A DNA stretch of 64,000 bases from JAJDTT01 sp965116695 (GCA_965116695.1 OZ220706.1:806001-870000), one strand, 5' to 3'; positions 50,424 through 61,200 are shown, counted from the stretch's first letter. The notes: generated by a model not told the origin, from the sequence alone. Program-made: numbers and translations.

Positions 50424-53400
50424 TGCGCCACCCTTCATCGATGACGCAACGCCACCGTTGGATCGTTCCCGCGGTGGCGTCGCTGCTCTGCGTGATTCCC
50501 TGTTCCGGAGCTCCGGACCCGGACCTCCTGCAACGCCTCGCCCGCGTGCTCGAGTTGAGAAGGGAGCTTCTCTCGGGCTACTCGGTGGAAGTGGAGAACC
50601 GGACCGTGGCCGACACGCCATTCGGAAATCAGCGGTTCGATTCCCGGGAACGCCACTACCTGGGAAGCGCGGAAGAGTTCAAGAAGGAGATCCTGAGCCT
50701 GACGCGCAACGGCCAACCCATGGACCCGTCCGGCCGGCGGCGCCGGGGTGGACGTTTCATGAATGCGCTGGGCCCGCTGGAAGGCCTCGACATTCTGACC
50801 ACTCGGGATTTCCTCAGGAAGGCGGAGATCGTAGGACCCGGGAAGGTGGACGAACGGCCCGCCGTGGAGGTGAAGACGGAGCCCAAGATCCGCGGCTTGA
50901 AGGTTCGGGAGGCCCGCGTCTGGATCGACCCTGAGACTGCCATGCCGCTCCGGGTCCGGATGCGTTTCTCGGCCGGCGTGTTCATCAGCGACGCCCACCT
51001 GACCCTGAACCTGGCTCTCGACTCCAACCAGGGGATCACCGTGCCCCGGTTCCAGATGGCCACCGTCACCATGGGCGGCTTCGGCCGTGGGCGTGGTTTT
51101 GGAAGAGGGGACCGCCCCGGCCGGGGAGGAGGCGGCGGCAGGATGGGCTTCGGCGGGGGGATCGAGATCGAGACCTCCCAGACCTGGAAGGGATATCAGT
51201 GGGGCCTGGAGTTCGAGAAGGACTTCTTCAAAGCCGAGGCCGGTCCCGTGCCTGCCAGGCAACGCCGGGCGCGGCGCCAGAACGCTCTTGAAGAGGATCC
51301 TTTCGAAGAAATCCGCATCGGGGATCAACAGAGCTTCGGCGGCCAGGACAGGAGTCTGGCGGAAAACACCGAAGAGGTGTTGATCCAAGGGGCGTCACTT
51401 CGCCAGGGAGGCGGCTTCGGCGCCAGCGAGAGTCAGATCATGGGAGCCGTCATGGGCCGCGGAGGGCGCGGCGGCCGGGGCGGTTTCCGGGGAGCCCGTA
51501 TCGCCGGCGGCCGGGTGAACCGGGTTCAGGGCTCCGTCTCCATGGGATACTCGGGATCGGCGCTGGACGCGAAACCCTATTCCCTGGACGGTGGAGAAAC
51601 ACCGGACCCGGACTACGTTTCGTGGAACGCGGGTGTGTCCGCAGGCGGCACCCTTTCCGGTCAGGACGATTCGTCGCGGAGATCCTTTTTCGGCCGCCGC
51701 CGTTCGTTTTTCTTCGTCGACTTCAACGCCAACTGGGGGGACGAACTGAGAACCCGGTACGCATCGGTTCCCACGGCCGCGGAACGGCAAGGGGACTTCT
51801 CCCGGACCACGTATCGGTCCGGTCCACTGGCGGGCGAGCCGGTCCGAATATTCGATCCCTCCACCGGTCAGGCCTACGCCGGGGCATCGCTTCCGAGCGA
51901 CCGGCTCAATCCCGTATCCCAATCGCTGCTCGCCTTCTTTCCCCTCCCCAACCGTACCGACCCCTATCTCAACTATTTGAACCTGGATCCCTTGGGAATT
52001 GCCGGAAACCGGTTGAATTCCCGGATCTTCCACTCCCTTTCCGACTCGTTGCGACTGACGGGACGCTACAACTTCAACCGCAGCGACCGGGATGAATTCA
52101 ACGCTTTTCCGGACCTTTACGGACGGGGCAGCGAGCGCGGACAGAACCTTTCGTTGAATCTCATCCAAACCACGGCGGGGGGCCTGCTGCACAACGTGCG
52201 GATCCGTTGGAACCGGAACCGGAGCCGCCAGCTCAACCCGTTCGCCTTTCAATCCAACGTGAGCTCCGAGCTGGGCATCCGGAACACGTCGATGGCCCCC
52301 ATCGATTTCGGGCTCCCCCAGATTCAGTTCACCAACTACGCGTCGCTCTCGGATGGAAGTTCCTCCTTGAACATTCGGGAGACGCATTCGGTGAACGATT
52401 CACTTCAGTTGACCTTCGCGGGGCATCATTTCCGGATCGGCGGGGAGGTGGCCTGGAACCGGCGGAATCAGTTGGGCAACCCGGAAGGCGCAGGGGTCCA
52501 GGTCTTCGCCGGGGTGGCCACCAGCGCCTACGATTCGGGCCGCCCGGTGTCCGGGACCGGTTACGACTTTGCCGACTTCCTTTTGGGCTTGGCCCAGAGC
52601 AGCCGGATTCAGTACGGCAACAGCGACCACTACCTGAGGGCGCCGGAATACTCCCTCTTCATCAACGACAACTGGAGGATCCACTCCAGGCTCACCCTCC
52701 AGTGGGGTCTCCGCTACGAATACGTGGCGCCCTGGGTGGAGTTGTACGACCGGATGGCCAACCTGGACGTGGCGCCCGGGTTCCAGGCGGCGGCAGCCGT
52801 TTTTCCGGGAAGCCGGGGACCCTACTCGGGAATCGTTCCGCGAACGCTGATCCGGGACGACCGCAACAACCTGGCCCCGCGGGTCGCGCTGGCCCTCCGC
52901 CTCCGGTCCGGCCGATGGGCGTCCGTCCTCCGGGCCAATTACGGAGTCTTCCATCCTCACGAGTCGTACGCCGCTCTGGCCGGAGAGCTGATCTCGCAGC
53001 CTCCCTTCGGCTTCGCGATCCAGGAAACGGTGGCCGGACAAGACTTTCTTCCCATCGAGTCGGCGTTCTCCAGCGATCTCGAGGAGGACGTCCCCAATAC
53101 CTACGCGGTGGACCCCCACTTCCGCCTGCCCACGGTGCAGACCTGGAACCTGTCTCTGCAACAGGCTCTCCCCCGCAACTTCTTTCTCAGTCTTGGGTAC
53201 GCCGGATCGAGGGGGACCGGTCTGGAACTGCTGCGAGCCCCCAACCGGCTCCACGACGGAAACCTGCGGATCAGCGACACGGCCCAGTTCCTGTTTCTGA
53301 CTCCGGGGGCCTCCTCCTACTTCCACGGCCTCCAGGTTTTGGCGGTGCGGCGGGTGCGGTCCGGTTTCACGCTGAACCTCCGCTACGAGTACGGCAAGTC

Positions 53401-54049
53401 GCTGGACAACGCGGCCACCCTCTCCGGAGGCGGCCGCGTGGTGGCACAGAACGACGACGACCTGAACTCGGAATGGGGACCCTCCAACCTGGACCGGCGC
53501 CACAGCCTGCGCCTGGGCGGCTTCTATGAACTCCCCTTCGGAGACCGCCACCGTTGGCTCCGAAACCGGGGAGTCCTCAGTTCCATCTTCAGCAACTGGT
53601 TTGTCAACGCGAGTCTCACGGTCAACAGCGGCCGCTTCCTGACGGCTCGGGTCCTGGGCAACCAGATCAACAACAGCGGCAGCGCCTCCCAGGCCAGCGA
53701 GCGGGCCAGCGTGACGGGACTTCCCGTCATGCTGTCCGCTTCCCAACGCTCCACCGGAGCCTGGTTCAATACGGCGGCGTTTCGTCTACCGGACCCGGGG
53801 AGCTTCGGAGACGCCGGCCGCAACACCATCCAGGGTCCCGGGTCCTGGACCATCGACCTGAGCCTGGCCAGGTCCATCCCGGTGGGAGGTGAAGGGAGAC
53901 GGCTGATCCTGCAGGCCGATGCCACCAACCTGCTGAATCATGTCAACTACACCGGATTGAACACCATCGTGAACTCCCGCGGGTTCGGACAGATCACGTC
54001 GGTCTCCCGGATGCGGCAGATCCGGTTGCGCCTGAGATTCATGTTCTGA
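50420..54049 (+). CDS. Oar-like outer-membrane beta-barrel with LolA/RseB-like N-terminal domain
   Basis: 1209 residues. After a signal peptide, residues about 34-215 resemble a LolA/RseB (MucB)-type half-barrel (LLQRLARVLELRRELLSGYSVEVENRT, ARVWIDPETAMPLRVRMRF in outline) rather than the usual carboxypeptidase-like domain. Two Gly/Arg tracts (about 219-245 and 347-362) follow. From about 365 the chain reads like Oar-type TonB-dependent receptors: RVNRVQGSVSMGYSGSALDA, VPTAAERQGDFS, LNPVSQSLLAFFPLPN and a C-terminal LRLRFMF. No full plug or TonB box is seen. Role unknown; outer-membrane location is well supported. Confidence 0.8.
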   Translation: MMRHPSSMTQRHRWIVPAVASLLCVIPCSGAPDPDLLQRLARVLELRRELLSGYSVEVENRTVADTPFGNQRFDSRERHYLGSAEEFKKEILSLTRNGQPMDPSGRRRRGGRFMNALGPLEGLDILTTRDFLRKAEIVGPGKVDERPAVEVKTEPKIRGLKVREARVWIDPETAMPLRVRMRFSAGVFISDAHLTLNLALDSNQGITVPRFQMATVTMGGFGRGRGFGRGDRPGRGGGGGRMGFGGGIEIETSQTWKGYQWGLEFEKDFFKAEAGPVPARQRRARRQNALEEDPFEEIRIGDQQSFGGQDRSLAENTEEVLIQGASLRQGGGFGASESQIMGAVMGRGGRGGRGGFRGARIAGGRVNRVQGSVSMGYSGSALDAKPYSLDGGETPDPDYVSWNAGVSAGGTLSGQDDSSRRSFFGRRRSFFFVDFNANWGDELRTRYASVPTAAERQGDFSRTTYRSGPLAGEPVRIFDPSTGQAYAGASLPSDRLNPVSQSLLAFFPLPNRTDPYLNYLNLDPLGIAGNRLNSRIFHSLSDSLRLTGRYNFNRSDRDEFNAFPDLYGRGSERGQNLSLNLIQTTAGGLLHNVRIRWNRNRSRQLNPFAFQSNVSSELGIRNTSMAPIDFGLPQIQFTNYASLSDGSSSLNIRETHSVNDSLQLTFAGHHFRIGGEVAWNRRNQLGNPEGAGVQVFAGVATSAYDSGRPVSGTGYDFADFLLGLAQSSRIQYGNSDHYLRAPEYSLFINDNWRIHSRLTLQWGLRYEYVAPWVELYDRMANLDVAPGFQAAAAVFPGSRGPYSGIVPRTLIRDDRNNLAPRVALALRLRSGRWASVLRANYGVFHPHESYAALAGELISQPPFGFAIQETVAGQDFLPIESAFSSDLEEDVPNTYAVDPHFRLPTVQTWNLSLQQALPRNFFLSLGYAGSRGTGLELLRAPNRLHDGNLRISDTAQFLFLTPGASSYFHGLQVLAVRRVRSGFTLNLRYEYGKSLDNAATLSGGGRVVAQNDDDLNSEWGPSNLDRRHSLRLGGFYELPFGDRHRWLRNRGVLSSIFSNWFVNASLTVNSGRFLTARVLGNQINNSGSASQASERASVTGLPVMLSASQRSTGAWFNTAAFRLPDPGSFGDAGRNTIQGPGSWTIDLSLARSIPVGGEGRRLILQADATNLLNHVNYTGLNTIVNSRGFGQITSVSRMRQIRLRLRFMF

Positions 54050-54066
54050 CGCCAAGGTTCCCCCGA

Positions 54067-56160
54067 GTGCAAATGAAGCGAACTGCTGCGACTGGTGACA
54101 GGCACTGTCCGAACCGGCCCGCGTCCGGAACCCGGCGCTCGGCCCGGTGGGTTGCTTCCGCCGTCGTCTGGCTTCTGGCCTGGACCGGCCTGTGGAGCCA
54201 GGACTCCCCCGTCCGCTTCCGGGTGCGGACGAATCTGATCCTGGTGGACGTCCAGGTCCGGGATTCGCAAGGGGGCCCCGTCCGGGGTCTGAAGGCGGAG
54301 GATTTCACCCTCGTCGAGGAGGGAGTCTCCCAGAAGATCGGCTACTTTCAAGAGGTATTCCTGCCGCTCACCAGCGAGCGGGTCACCGTCCGACGCGCCG
54401 AACCGAAGACCGCGCCCGCGATCTCTCCCCCCGGACCCGGCGCGGACCATCCGGCCACGCCCGAGAAGCGCTACCTGATCCTCCTCTTCAACTTTTCCAA
54501 CGCCAACATCCAGGACTCGCGGATGATGCGCGAATCGGCTCTCCGGTTCCTGGACCGGCAACTGACGCCGCAAGACGCTGTCGCCGTCCTGGCCTACGAC
54601 CAGGGGCTTGAGCTTCTCGTGGATTTCACCTCCGACCCCGGAGAGCTGTCCCGGATCCTGGGAGGCCTGTCCCAACGGGATCGGGAAAGCGACGTCTCAT
54701 TGCCGGATGAGGATTCCGAGGCGGCGGCCGGCGGGGAGTTCCTGGCCGACGAGACCGAGTTCGCCCTGTTCGAGAGCAACCACCAGCTCAGCGCCATCCA
54801 GGCCATCGCCGATGCCTACCGGGACGTTCCCGGACGGAAGGCCCTGGTCTATTTCTCCGCCGGACTCACCAGCCGCGGAATCGAGAACGACGACCAGCTC
54901 CGTTGGACCGCGGATCTCTGCAACCGGGCCAATATCAGCATCTATGCCGTCGACGCCCGGGGACTGGTGGCCCTCTCCCCCGGGGGCGGAGCGCAGCGTT
55001 CAGGGGGGGGACAGGGCATCTTCACGGGCCGGGCGGACCTCAATCAACTGGTCCGACTCAGCCAGTCGCGCGAGGGGCTGATCACCCTGGCCGCCGACAC
55101 CGGCGGTGCGGTGCTCCTGGACGACAACGACCTGGGAAAGATCTTCCGCAAGGCCCAGGAGGATTCGAGCCACTACTACCTTCTGGGCTACTACGCTCCC
55201 GCCCCGCCCCGCGACGGCCGGTTTCGCAGGGTCGAGGTCACCGTCAGCCGTCCCGGGCTCCGCCTGGCCTACCGGCAGGGCTACTATGCGGACAAATCCT
55301 ACGCTGCCTTGAGCAATCCCGAACGGGAGATCAAGTTGCTCCAGACCGTCCTGGAGGGTGACCCCAAGGTGGAATTTCCCGTAGAGATCTCGGCGGAGTA
55401 CTTCCCGGACTTCGAGGGAGGGTTCCGGGTTCCCGTCCTGGCGGCGTTCGATCGCACCGAATTCCCTTCCTTCACGGAATCCGGCCGGCTCAACCTGGAG
55501 GTGATCATCCTGGCGCGCGACCTGAACGACGTGGCGCGGGCAGGACTCCGGGACCGGGTGGAAATCCGGCGGCGCAAAGAGGGGGAGAAGGAAACTCGCT
55601 TCGTCTACCAGAACCTTCTGGTCCTGGGACCCGGCCAGTACGTGCTCCGGGTGCTGCTCCGGGACAACCGTTCCGGGTTGTTGTCCCAGAAGGACCACCG
55701 TTTGGATCTTCCGTCCCACGGAGAGGTCCGGTCCAGTTCCCTGGTGTTGGCCGGAAAGCTGGAGGAATCGGGGTCTCAGTCCCGCTACAGGATCAAGACC
55801 GGCAAGCAGGTGACCGAGATCACCAATCCCCTGGAAATCGGATCCCGGGTTCTCATTCCCCGGGTCGGGAGCCGGTTCCACCGCCACGAGACCCTCTACG
55901 TGCACGGCCGGGTGGAAACCGCCGGCAACGGTGGCGGGGAATACAGGATCTTGATTCTGAACGCCGGGGGAACGAACATATACGAAGGTGTTTGGAAGGC
56001 TCTTCCCGGGGGATTGGACAGTGCCGCCAGCGTCAATGCACGGCTCCCGCTGCAACAGCTCGGCCATGGCAGGTACCGGATCGTGGTGGAGGTGCGGTTC
56101 GCCGAATCCCAGGGTCATCGTCTGGCTGAGGAATTTCAGATCGTCCCCGGCGGGGTCTGA
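54067..56160 (+). CDS. Acidobacterial VWFA-related secreted protein
   Basis: 697 residues, from a GTG at 54067 or the ATG at 54073. A signal peptide (about 26-45) precedes FRVRTNLILVDVQVRDSQGGPVRGLKAEDF in outline, the opening of the VWA-related domain seen in many acidobacterial proteins. The VWA core has LILLFNFSNANIQDSRMM and a degenerate MIDAS (the usual DxSxS is LFNFSN), so metal binding may be weak. ISIYAVDARGL and YYLLGYYAP are conserved in the family. The second half is beta-rich with no named domain. It is 17 bases after the barrel gene, so they share a transcript. Confidence 0.85.
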   Translation: MQMKRTAATGDRHCPNRPASGTRRSARWVASAVVWLLAWTGLWSQDSPVRFRVRTNLILVDVQVRDSQGGPVRGLKAEDFTLVEEGVSQKIGYFQEVFLPLTSERVTVRRAEPKTAPAISPPGPGADHPATPEKRYLILLFNFSNANIQDSRMMRESALRFLDRQLTPQDAVAVLAYDQGLELLVDFTSDPGELSRILGGLSQRDRESDVSLPDEDSEAAAGGEFLADETEFALFESNHQLSAIQAIADAYRDVPGRKALVYFSAGLTSRGIENDDQLRWTADLCNRANISIYAVDARGLVALSPGGGAQRSGGGQGIFTGRADLNQLVRLSQSREGLITLAADTGGAVLLDDNDLGKIFRKAQEDSSHYYLLGYYAPAPPRDGRFRRVEVTVSRPGLRLAYRQGYYADKSYAALSNPEREIKLLQTVLEGDPKVEFPVEISAEYFPDFEGGFRVPVLAAFDRTEFPSFTESGRLNLEVIILARDLNDVARAGLRDRVEIRRRKEGEKETRFVYQNLLVLGPGQYVLRVLLRDNRSGLLSQKDHRLDLPSHGEVRSSSLVLAGKLEESGSQSRYRIKTGKQVTEITNPLEIGSRVLIPRVGSRFHRHETLYVHGRVETAGNGGGEYRILILNAGGTNIYEGVWKALPGGLDSAASVNARLPLQQLGHGRYRIVVEVRFAESQGHRLAEEFQIVPGGV

Positions 56161-56195
56161 AGTCGTCGCCGTCCGCTGAGAATCGAGGTTCACCT

Positions 56196-57017
56196 ATGAG
56201 GAAATCGATCCTGCTTGTCTGCTGCATCCTTCTGCTGACCACCGCCCCGGTCTGGCCCCGGAAATTCTGGAAGGAATCCGCGTACTCCGACTGGTCCGAG
56301 AAGGAAGTGATGCGGATGCTCAACAAGTCTCCGTGGGCGAAGGAAGTGACGGTGAGCTTGCAGCGGCCCCGGGGCGTCACGGGAACCACCATGAGAACGG
56401 GCCGCCGCGACGGCCCCAACCGGTCGGGCCGGGGCTTCGGCTCCGGTGGAGGACTCGGCGGCGCCGGTGGCGGCGGTGTCGGGGGTGGTCGAGGCGGTGG
56501 CGGTCGTTTCGGCGGCCGCGGCATGGGTCGGGGCTTTCCCCCCGCCATGAATCTGACGCTGCGATGGTACAGCGCGCTGCCCATCAAGCAGGCTTTCGCG
56601 CGAGCCCAGTTCGGTGAGCAGGCGGAGCCGACTGCCGAATTGGCCGAGCTCCTGGCTCCGGAAGTGAACTACATCATCATCGGCGTTTCCGGGCTGCCGT
56701 CCCGCATCACCCGGATTCCTCCCGATCGCCGGCAGGCCGTCGTGGAACGGCTCAGGTCCGAATCTTTCCTCAAGGTCAAGGGCCGGGAGCCCATTGCACT
56801 CCAGGCCGTCCAGATGCAAGAGGACCAGGTTCACCTTCTGAACGCACGAACCGGGCAGTCCGGCTTCGAATTGATCTTCGTCTTTCCGCGGCCCACGTCG
56901 AATCCCATCACCGTGAAGGAAAAGAACATCGAGTTCGTCACCCGGCTCATGGGCCGCAAAGTGTCCAAGAAGTTCAAGCTCAAGGACATGGTCTTCGACG
57001 GCAAGCTGGAGCTTTGA
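56196..57017 (+). CDS. Secreted protein with SPWAKEV motif and Gly/Arg-rich tract
   Basis: 273 residues. A signal peptide (1-20) is followed by KFWKESAYSDWSEKEVMRMLNKSPWAKEVTVSL in outline, a short motif typical of acidobacterial exported proteins. Residues about 68-113 are Gly-rich with RGG units. A soluble C-terminal domain (about 118-273; VNYIIIGVSGLPSRITRIPPDRR and FELIFVFPRP) has no known family I can name. It is last in the operon, with no gene following on this strand. The third Gly/Arg tract in the cluster makes joint function likely. Confidence 0.75.
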   Translation: MRKSILLVCCILLLTTAPVWPRKFWKESAYSDWSEKEVMRMLNKSPWAKEVTVSLQRPRGVTGTTMRTGRRDGPNRSGRGFGSGGGLGGAGGGGVGGGRGGGGRFGGRGMGRGFPPAMNLTLRWYSALPIKQAFARAQFGEQAEPTAELAELLAPEVNYIIIGVSGLPSRITRIPPDRRQAVVERLRSESFLKVKGREPIALQAVQMQEDQVHLLNARTGQSGFELIFVFPRPTSNPITVKEKNIEFVTRLMGRKVSKKFKLKDMVFDGKLEL

Positions 57018-57163
57018 CGGCGGAGAGGGAGCGGCGTCGTCCTCGGCGCCGACTGGGCGTCTTTCCAGGCGCCCGTCTCCAGAGTGACAATACGGCGAAA
57101 GAATACGGGGCGCCCAAAAGACGCCTGTACCCTCCCATGGGTGACTGGGAAGTCGCCCCTCCT

Positions 57164-57994
57164 CTAGAACGCCACGCTCAGGGTAAAACCGCCCCAGAGC
57201 GTGTCCGCCAGGTCGGCGCCGGTCGCCTTGGGCACTTCCCGAGGATCCTGAAACTGGCTGTCGCGGATCTCCTGGCCGATGAGGCCGCTGTAGGTGACGA
57301 AGAAACCCGCGGACCAATTGTCGTTGATGGTGATGGGAAGGCTCGCCGTGAGACTGGCGTCATGAAGACCGCCGGCACTCACGCCGTAGTAGAAGTCGGT
57401 GAATCCGGTGTTCACCATCGCCAACGTCGCCGACAGATCGAAGCTGGAGAAGACGTCGTGATTGAGGGGAAAGCTGTGTCCGGCGGCCATCTGAAAATAC
57501 AGACCGGTACTGCCGCCGTTGCTGGACTCGTCCACGTCCACGTAGAGGGTGAACGAAGGGGCCAGCGGCGCATCGTCCAAGCTCACTCCCCCGTAGATCT
57601 CGGTCGTCGACGCCAGTGAAGCCGAGCGTTCGGGAAAAGTGTAGAAGATCGTGCCGACGCTGATAGTGGCGCCTTCCACGGAATGATCGTAGGAAAAGGT
57701 GTAGTCGACCTCGGAGAATTTTCCCTTCAATCCATCACCCGGCTGAATCGGCAACGCATCACCCGGGTTCACTGCGGTCAGATCCATGGTTCCCCAGATA
57801 TTGGCGGAGAAACCGCCGATGCCCAGAGTGAACGCCGGTTGCATGCTCCAGTCGTTGGTCAATCGTTGCCCGCGCCACAGGTACTTGCTGACCATGGCGA
57901 CGTCGCCGGCCGCCGAATAAATGGAATCCTGGGCCGCTGTCATCCCCTGAAATCCGAACACCACGATGGCGAGAGAGGCGATTTTCTTCTTCAT
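57164..57994 (-). CDS. TorF-family putative porin
   Basis: About 276 residues from the ATG at 57994, which opens a signal peptide (KKKIASLAIVVFGFQGMTAA). GDVAMVSKYLWRGQRLTNDWSMQPAFTLG in outline is the TorF opening, and alternating beta strands end in FTLSVAF, a C-terminal aromatic typical of outer-membrane barrels. It likely forms a small beta-barrel channel. Substrate unknown. It stands convergent with the preceding operon, separated by about 146 bases with no clear terminator. Confidence 0.85.
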   Translation of the reverse strand: MKKKIASLAIVVFGFQGMTAAQDSIYSAAGDVAMVSKYLWRGQRLTNDWSMQPAFTLGIGGFSANIWGTMDLTAVNPGDALPIQPGDGLKGKFSEVDYTFSYDHSVEGATISVGTIFYTFPERSASLASTTEIYGGVSLDDAPLAPSFTLYVDVDESSNGGSTGLYFQMAAGHSFPLNHDVFSSFDLSATLAMVNTGFTDFYYGVSAGGLHDASLTASLPITINDNWSAGFFVTYSGLIGQEIRDSQFQDPREVPKATGADLADTLWGGFTLSVAF

Positions 57995-58032
57995 CTGCTT
58001 CAACTCCGTTCTACGTTCACACTTACGTTTGG

Positions 58033-58273
58033 CTACCACCGGACACTGTAGCGAGCGTAGAGAAATCCACCGTTGAAGCCGAACGGGGCGGACCGGCGCG
58101 AGATTACGAAGATGCCCGGCGAGTCGATGATCAAGTTGCCAGCGGAATCTTCAAGTCGCCCACTCCGCGACTGTCCAACTGTGTTCTCGTCGGGATCAAC
58201 ATTGAACAGCGTACAGACGGTTAATGTCAACTCGATTTCGTCATAAATCCCGAATTGGAAACGTGTCCGGAAT
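58033..58273 (-). pseudogene. C-terminal relic of a TonB-dependent receptor
   Basis: The minus frame reads TRFQFGIYDEIELTLTVCTL, FNVDPDENTVGQS, NLIIDSPGIFVISRRSAP and FGFNGGFLYARYSVRW with a stop at 58033. Sentences like NVDPDENT and a terminal aromatic are typical of the last strands of receptor barrels. Only about 75 residues remain, and there is no start or upstream part; the frame runs into the yhaN-like gene. It is likely a decayed receptor gene cut at its 5' side. Confidence 0.5.
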
Positions 58274-61200
58274 CTACTCGATACGCACCAAGTCCGGGGT
58301 TTTCTCTCCGGCCGCCTCTTGGAACAATTCAACAACCGTCGGGTGACAGGTGAAGACCAGGATCTGGTTGGTCCGGGACAATTCCACAAAGGCCCGGGCC
58401 GCCCGCAGTGCACGGTCCGGATCGAAGTTCACCAGCACTTCGTCCACGACGACAGGCAACGGCTCCGTCCGCAGGCCCAGTTCCCGGATCAATCCGAAAC
58501 GCAGCGAAAGGAACAACTGCTCCCGGGTGCCCCGGCTCAACTCGTCCGGCGATTTGCGGTGACCCGCGCCCTCGGTGACGATGATGGTCCGTTCGCCCAG
58601 GGGAGCGTAGACCTGAGGGTACCGGTTCCCGGTGATCCGATCGAAGAATCTCTCCGCATGCCGGACGACGCCGGGCTGCCTCTCCCTCTCGAACTTGCTC
58701 TGCGCCGATTCGAGCAGTTGTTGGACCAGCGTTCGAATGACCCATTCCCGGGCATGACCCCGGATCTGTTCCAGGAGCAGATGACGTTCCATCCGCCATC
58801 CCGAGGACTGCTCCTCTCCGATGAGCCGATCCAGGTCGCTGCGGATGCCGCCACGCTCGGTGGACAGGGACTGGATTTTTTCGTCGGCTTCGTCGAGTTC
58901 ATCGCGGACTTCGTTGATTCGGGCCAGGATCGACTGAAGGTCGGCGTTTTCGAGTCTTTGCATCAGCGAGTCCAGGCGCTCTCCCGGGCCGCTGATGCGC
59001 TGGAGCCGGCCCAGGACCTCTCTCCTCCGCTCGCCGAGCTCGGTGCGCTGGCGGAACCGCGCGGCTCGCTTCCGAAAGTGTTCGGCATCCGTGGCGCCGC
59101 CGGACCGAAGAAGCCGTCTCAAATCGGATTCCGCAGCCGCGAGCTGTTTTTCCCGCTCTTTCAGTTCCGACTCCGCCGCGTGCAACTCCGTGGCCGCGTT
59201 GGCCCGAGCCCGCGCCTTCCTGCAAACTTGTTCGTGAAGATCGATCAGGGCGTCGGCCGCTCCGCCGACCGCGTGGACGTCTGCGGGATCGAAATCCACA
59301 TCGAACGAGGCCGCCAGCGGCGCCACCATTGCCGCGTACGAACCGATATCCTCCCGAATGCCTGCGATCCGCTGGCGCCAGTTTCGAACCTCGGCGAATC
59401 GGTTTCGCCCCAACTCGATCTGTCCTTGGAGCTCGCCCATGGCTTCCGGCGTGAAGGTGGTCCGCAAACTGCGCTCTTCGAGCCAGGCACGCCAGGCCTG
59501 TCTCGCAGAGTCGACTCGCCGCCGCGCCCGCTCCACGTTCTCGATGGCTTCGTCCTTCCGGGCCGCCCGCTCTCGCAATGCCTCCTTCGCCCGCTCCAAG
59601 ACGTCCCGCAACCGTTCCCGATTTACGAGTCGCGAGTTCTCTGCATCCAACGCGTCCTCGGCATCGGCGAGGACGGACTCGTTGATCTCCTTGAGACCCA
59701 TCTCAAGGGCGGTCTCGACCAGCTCGGACCGAATCTCCAGATGCCGGCGACGGGCATCTTCGAGCGAACGCCGGATCGGATCCGCAACCGGCGACTCGGC
59801 CGTTCCTGCGGCGGCACGGTTCCGGACAACGAAGTAGACGGCCAGGGTGATCAGGATCAGGCTCGTGACCACGCCCATGGCCAGAATTGCCCCGCCGGCC
59901 AGGACGCCCGCCGCCGCAAGGACGACGCCGACAGCCGCGCAGAGGACGGCGAGCCACGTCATGGCATTCCCCGCTTCCGGAGAACCCGCCCGATAAACGC
60001 CATCCAGTTGCCGCTTCAGGTCCGAAGCCCGCTGCGCCTCACGTTCGTACCGGTTCAACTGCGCCCTGGCCTTCCGGATCCCGTTTCGGCGCCTCCTGAC
60101 CCCGCCGGCGTCGTACTCCGGTCTTGGGGCCGCTTCCAATTCCTTTTTTGCTCTGTCGATCGATTGGGAGGCCTCGTTCAGCAGGCCCTCCGCCTGCTCC
60201 AGAACCGATTCGCTCCGCCCCCGCTCCTCCCGTGCCCGGCGCAGCCGTTCCTCGTGATCTGCGATCTCCTCACGAACGGCGAGCGACAGGTCGAAGTGTT
60301 CCAGCCGCCGTTCGTCCCAATCCGGTCCCAATTCCTGAAGCGATTTGAACAGATCGTTCCGGTAGTTCCCGAGTTCCGCCTGACGCTTCGGAAGGTCGCG
60401 CAGCGACTTGTCGAACGCCCCTCGGAGGCGTTCCAGGTTCCTGACCTCCACCGCCCTGTCAACGATGGCGGCATGCTCGATCCGGACCGTCGTCCTGGCC
60501 CTGGCTTCCTCGACGCCGTTCCGGGCGGAATCGTATTCCCGCCTGGCCCCCCGCAACCGCTCCTCCAGGGCTTCCAGGCGGCGGATTCCGTCCACCGGAA
60601 AGTCGTCGATCACCGGAAGCTCAGACAACTGCCGGTCGACGCCGATCAGGTCGTTCCAGTCCTCCCAGGCATCCTGCAGTTGGCGCCGATGATCGAGACG
60701 GCTCTGGCCCTGGCGCCGGACCCGCTTCAGGTCCGAAAGACTGGCCTCGACATCCTGGAGACGGCTGGTGAGGCGTCCATACTCGGCGGCATTGCTGGCG
60801 ACGTCTCGAAGTCTCGCCTCGACTTCATCCAACTTTCTGGCGGTCCGGGCGATCCGGTTGACGCTTCCCCCCTTGAGGAACAGCGTTGCACGCTCCGCCT
60901 GGAGTGTCTTCATGGCCTGGGGAAGCTTGGTGACTCCCATGCCGGCGCTGTAGATCTGGCTGTTCACGCTGGATTTTCCCAACAGGTCGCCGCTGTGGAG
61001 ATCTTCGAGGGTGAAGGCGAAGACACTTTCGAAGACGTCGCGGCCATGGTGTCCCAGCAACTGGGCCAGCACTCCCTCGTCGAGGACTTCTCCATTCCCG
61101 CCGGTGACCGTCACGGGTCCGGCCCCTCGGCCCTGAACGCGATGAACCACGTAGCGTCCGCCATCGCCGCCGACCAGCTCGATTCGCCCGCCATGGCGGC

